Assembly (NCBI GenBank): GCA_027596195.1
Contig: JADGJG010000750.1
Coordinates: 1 to 13,050 of the forward strand
Length of the DNA: 13,050 nucleotides
Direction: 5' to 3'
Origin: Podochytrium sp. JEL0797
Taxonomy: Eukaryota; Chytridiomycota; Chytridiomycetes; Chytridiales; Chytriomycetaceae
The notes under the pieces were generated by a model that worked only from the letters and a program-made list of their open reading frames with translations, was not told where the DNA came from and made no database searches. The translations under genes were made by a program, and so were the position numbers. Each line of letters opens with the position of its first letter. Position 1 is the stretch's first letter. This document shows positions 11,801 through 13,050 of the stretch, piece by piece.

Positions 11801-12109
11801 ATTAGAGGGAGGGGGGAAAAATTAAAATACTCAACATGTAAACTAAAGATGATAAGGAAGTGAGACCAGATGGAAGCAATCCATTTAGACCTTGACCGGA
11901 CATGGTTCTAATATTTTTTGCTGGATGTGTGAGATCAAAAGGAAGGGACGGCTGCGGCCGATGCCTCACATCGAGATCACACGACTTTGCGAGACGCGAT
12001 ACAGGCTCCCAAGCCCGGTCGCGCACAAGGTTCCGATCGTTCCAATGAGGGAAGAAATCCCAGGGAAACTCGTAAGGAGCGCATTGCAATCTGAAGTCGA
12101 CACTGGCAT
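8844..12109 (-). CDS. Two-headed LRR protein: LRR / beta-propeller-like / Ser-Thr stalk / LRR (frame-broken in exon 3)
   Basis: Exons 11970-12109, 11836-11907, 10580-11729, 9550-10527, 9324-9467 and 8844-9237; about 958 aa if exon 3 is in frame. Head 1: Cys cap SDCNALLTSFPGI, then LRRs such as VYIDLSNNYYTGAIP and YINLSNNSLTGSLP. Residues about 120-450: propeller-like strands (IAAAKNADGTIEI, GLLEVWGVGQAGV), resembling DUF346/PLL lectin-type repeats; this is tentative. Residues about 475-720: Ser/Thr/Ala/Val-rich repeats, probably O-glycosylated. Head 2: a second cap ADCLTITQAFPNV, then LRRs (MVLDLSGNSLVGAIP, INLQNNQLTGAIP). The tail has four Cys and no membrane or GPI-type segment. All introns are phase 2. 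Exon 3 is 1150 nt, one over a clean join, and changes frame near 11507-11512, 11360-11375 and 11250-11275. Start uncertain: 12109 used; 12184 (MPSQFLVASL) needs a 33- or 45-nt intron, and neither gives a clear signal peptide. Likely a surface or secreted recognition or adhesion protein. Confidence 0.7.
9238..9323 (-). other. LRR gene intron 5 (86 nt) with a long poly-C
   Basis: Donor AT|GTGATT at 9323 and acceptor AAACCAG ending at 9238, phase 2, joining CTNLQK to NLQNNQLTG across the LRR consensus. Just after the donor the transcript carries 17 consecutive C (plus-strand G run 9298-9314). Confidence 0.85.
9298..9314. repeat. Homopolymer of 17 G (plus strand)
   Basis: Uninterrupted G run within an intron of the LRR gene. 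Runs of this length are unstable and are poorly measured by sequencing, so the true length is uncertain. Confidence 0.95.
9468..9549 (-). other. LRR gene intron 4 (82 nt) with duplicated acceptor
   Basis: Donor GT|GTAAGT at 9549. GCAGGATCCT occurs twice at the 3' end (9482-9473 and 9471-9462), giving two AG acceptors at 9479 and 9468, 11 nt apart. Only the second restores the frame (DLIQV-ILPNMGLQGTIP). Confidence 0.82.
9750..10480 (-). repeat. Ser/Thr/Ala-rich stalk with diverged tandem repeats
   Basis: The coding stretch repeats a 60-75 residue unit about three and a half times: LAPPSLSTV, then SFVTSSAVATSAG, then FSG..S.ATTA. In DNA the core aggtggcgacagcagag recurs at about 9941, 10121 and 10346 (spacings 180 and 225), and gcaagagttgaagaaaca at about 9827, 10211 and 10433. 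The composition suggests a rigid O-glycosylated stalk between the propeller-like domain and the second LRR head. Confidence 0.85.
10528..10579 (-). other. LRR gene intron 3 (52 nt)
   Basis: Donor TT|GTGAGT at 10579 and acceptor TTTTTCCAG ending at 10528, phase 2. It joins the propeller-like exon (HYTTPQQ) to the stalk exon (KIAQNCFNSTF). This intron is the main evidence that the LRR/propeller and stalk/LRR halves are one gene rather than two. Confidence 0.8.
11730..11835 (-). other. LRR gene intron 2 (106 nt)
   Basis: Donor AT|GTTGAG at 11835 and acceptor TGCAACAG ending at 11730, phase 2; the join restores SLVY-I-DLSNNYYTG, a standard LRR. The donor is weaker than the consensus. Confidence 0.78.
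11908..11969 (-). other. LRR gene intron 1 (62 nt)
   Basis: Donor AT|GTGAGG at 11969 and acceptor AATATTAG ending at 11908, phase 2, joining QSRVIS-I-TMSGQGLNG. It removes an in-frame TGA and yields an LRR exon of exactly 72 nt. Confidence 0.8.
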
Positions 12110-12289
12110 TGGTTTTTGGTGACAATTTTACATACTCTTAAAGGAGTGCGAGTTTAGAGAGGCAACTAGGAATTGGCTGGGCATGGAGAGACAAAGTCCC
12201 TCACCTGCGCAAAAATAAAAATGTTGGGTACAGCCAGTATGGTGGGTTTTTTTTTATTTATTGCAAAGAGACAGTCGTCTGCGAATCGG

Positions 12290-12297
12290 TATTTATA
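12290..12297 (-). promoter_or_regulatory. TATA box of the LRR gene
   Basis: TATAAATA on the minus strand, 106 nt upstream of the first downstream ATG (12184) and about 180 nt upstream of the ATG used here (12109). Good match to the TATA consensus; assignment is by position only. Confidence 0.5.
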
Positions 12298-12515
12298 TTC
12301 TATATTCATTTACAAAAGCCTAATCAAAGCGTTAAAACATTAATTTCAAGGTAAATGGGAAATGAGAAGAAAAAATAAAAGCGCCCCCCCCTACTTCTTC
12401 CCCTTTGTTGCAGAGGTGACAGAAGTAATTCTTGAAGCCGAGGAGACGGCGCAGGCCGATTCAGGAGCGGAAGGCATATTATTGAAGCCCGCAATTTAAA
12501 CATTTTTATCTATTT

Positions 12516-12521
12516 TTTATT
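12516..12521 (-). terminator. Poly(A) signal of the START-like gene
   Basis: AATAAA on the minus strand, starting 16 nt downstream of the TAA stop (12538-12540), in an A/T-rich stretch. The position fits a fungal polyadenylation signal. Confidence 0.5.
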
Positions 12522-12537
12522 TGACCGAAATAGGAAA

Positions 12538-13050
12538 TTAAAAAGAAGGGAGTGCCGGTCCAAACGTCTCCACAAATTGCGCAAATGAGTCCGCACATGC
12601 CGGTGTCTCTTTTTCAATCGCATGTCCAATCGCCTTGGGCAAGTTCATTGGATGTTATGGTGGGGATGTAAGTGCGAGAAATACGTCAAATCCCAAGCAT
12701 CCTCACCGTCCCTCGCTTTTTCAAACACCCACCCCACGCAATAAACATGCCCACGCACGCGTCCTTTCACCCCCGGTGCTCTCGCGTCTTGCACGGACGT
12801 GTTGAAGGAATATCCCTTTGTCGGCGAGGCTTGCACGGATCCCGCAGTGAGACAAGAGTCGCGTCCAGGCACCGCAGGTCATTGTCCTTTCTGCAGCTTG
12901 TGGATCAACACCTGTCTTCTGGGGGCTTACCCCGATGTTCATGTGTCCATCTACTGTATTTTTTGAAAAAGAAGAGCGTTTCGGAATTGTCAGAAATGTA
13001 AATCTTCGAGAAAAAAAGAGATGACTCAACTTCCATTTGGCATCGGTTAC
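12538..13050 (-). pseudogene. 3' end of a START-like lipid-binding-domain gene, frame-broken, 5' part outside window
   Basis: The best-preserved stretch (12645-12878) reads PAVPGRDSCLTAG, then NTSVQDARAP, VKGRVRGHVYCVGWVFE and WDLTYFSHLHPHHNI. This follows the order of a START domain C-terminal half: WP..RD, TSV..., vRg..., gWv..., vtY..h. It continues after a one-base slip near 12645-12653 as MNLPKAIGHAIEKE...FVETF, matching the START end (iP..l...i..e.p), to TAA at 12538. Directly before PAVPGRD is a TGA (12879-12881) where the family usually has Trp. Upstream of about 12880 I cannot place exons confidently. START domains bind sterols or phospholipids; the ligand here is unknown. The breaks could be real decay or sequence errors; the family call is by eye. 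Confidence 0.42.

Larger units (their letters stand above)
12110..12537. other. LRR-gene 5' region and AT-rich spacer
   Basis: Contains the TATA box and a pyrimidine-rich tract ending TTTTTGCGCAG on the minus strand (near 12209), which could be the acceptor of an unseen upstream intron and so could hide a signal-peptide exon. It also has a minus-strand AATAAA (12516-12521) about 20 nt after the stop of the START-like gene, and a 28-codon ORF at 12391-12477. No other gene is evident. Confidence 0.5.

Overview
The window is nuclear DNA of a fungus, most likely a chytrid. The fungal signs are many short introns (about 50-100 nt) with GT-AG ends, CTAAC/CTGAN-like branch points and pyrimidine tracts, a fungal-type catalase-peroxidase and a fungal Scc2. 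The chytrid placement is inference: a secreted-type LRR/Ser-Thr-rich protein of this style fits zoosporic fungi, but no marker here proves it. All four recognisable genes are on the minus strand, so the window reads right to left.

Region by region in plus coordinates. (1) 1-5589: 5' part of an Scc2/NIPBL/Mis4 cohesin-loader gene, 17 exons in the window, 1416 codons, 3' end beyond base 1. Intron 1 carries a degenerate 10-bp tandem array. (2) 5590-5792: short intergenic spacer. (3) 5793-8307: complete four-exon catalase-peroxidase (KatG), 770 aa, with all catalytic residues. Its three introns are phase 0 and lie in the 5' quarter. The second is bracketed by an 18-nt near-perfect direct repeat. 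(4) 8308-8843: KatG upstream region with a Yap1/AP-1-like site. (5) 8844 to about 12109: a six-exon gene for a two-headed LRR protein: LRR head, beta-propeller-like domain, Ser/Thr-rich stalk, second LRR head and Cys-containing tail. All its introns are phase 2 and the LRR exons are 72 or 144 nt. The propeller exon is out of frame in three places. (6) 12110-12537: LRR-gene promoter with a TATA box, plus AT-rich spacer. (7) 12538-13050: 3' end of a START-like lipid-binding-domain gene, also broken.

The genes do not form a pathway: sister-chromatid cohesion, peroxide defence, a probable surface protein and a probable lipid-binding protein are ordinary fungal neighbours. The left 11 kb can be read without any frame break once introns are placed, while the right 1.8 kb holds four or five breaks. 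Either two adjacent genes are decaying, or sequence quality drops there. The most unusual items are the two-headed LRR/propeller/stalk architecture with its symmetric exons, and the repeat-bracketed KatG intron.
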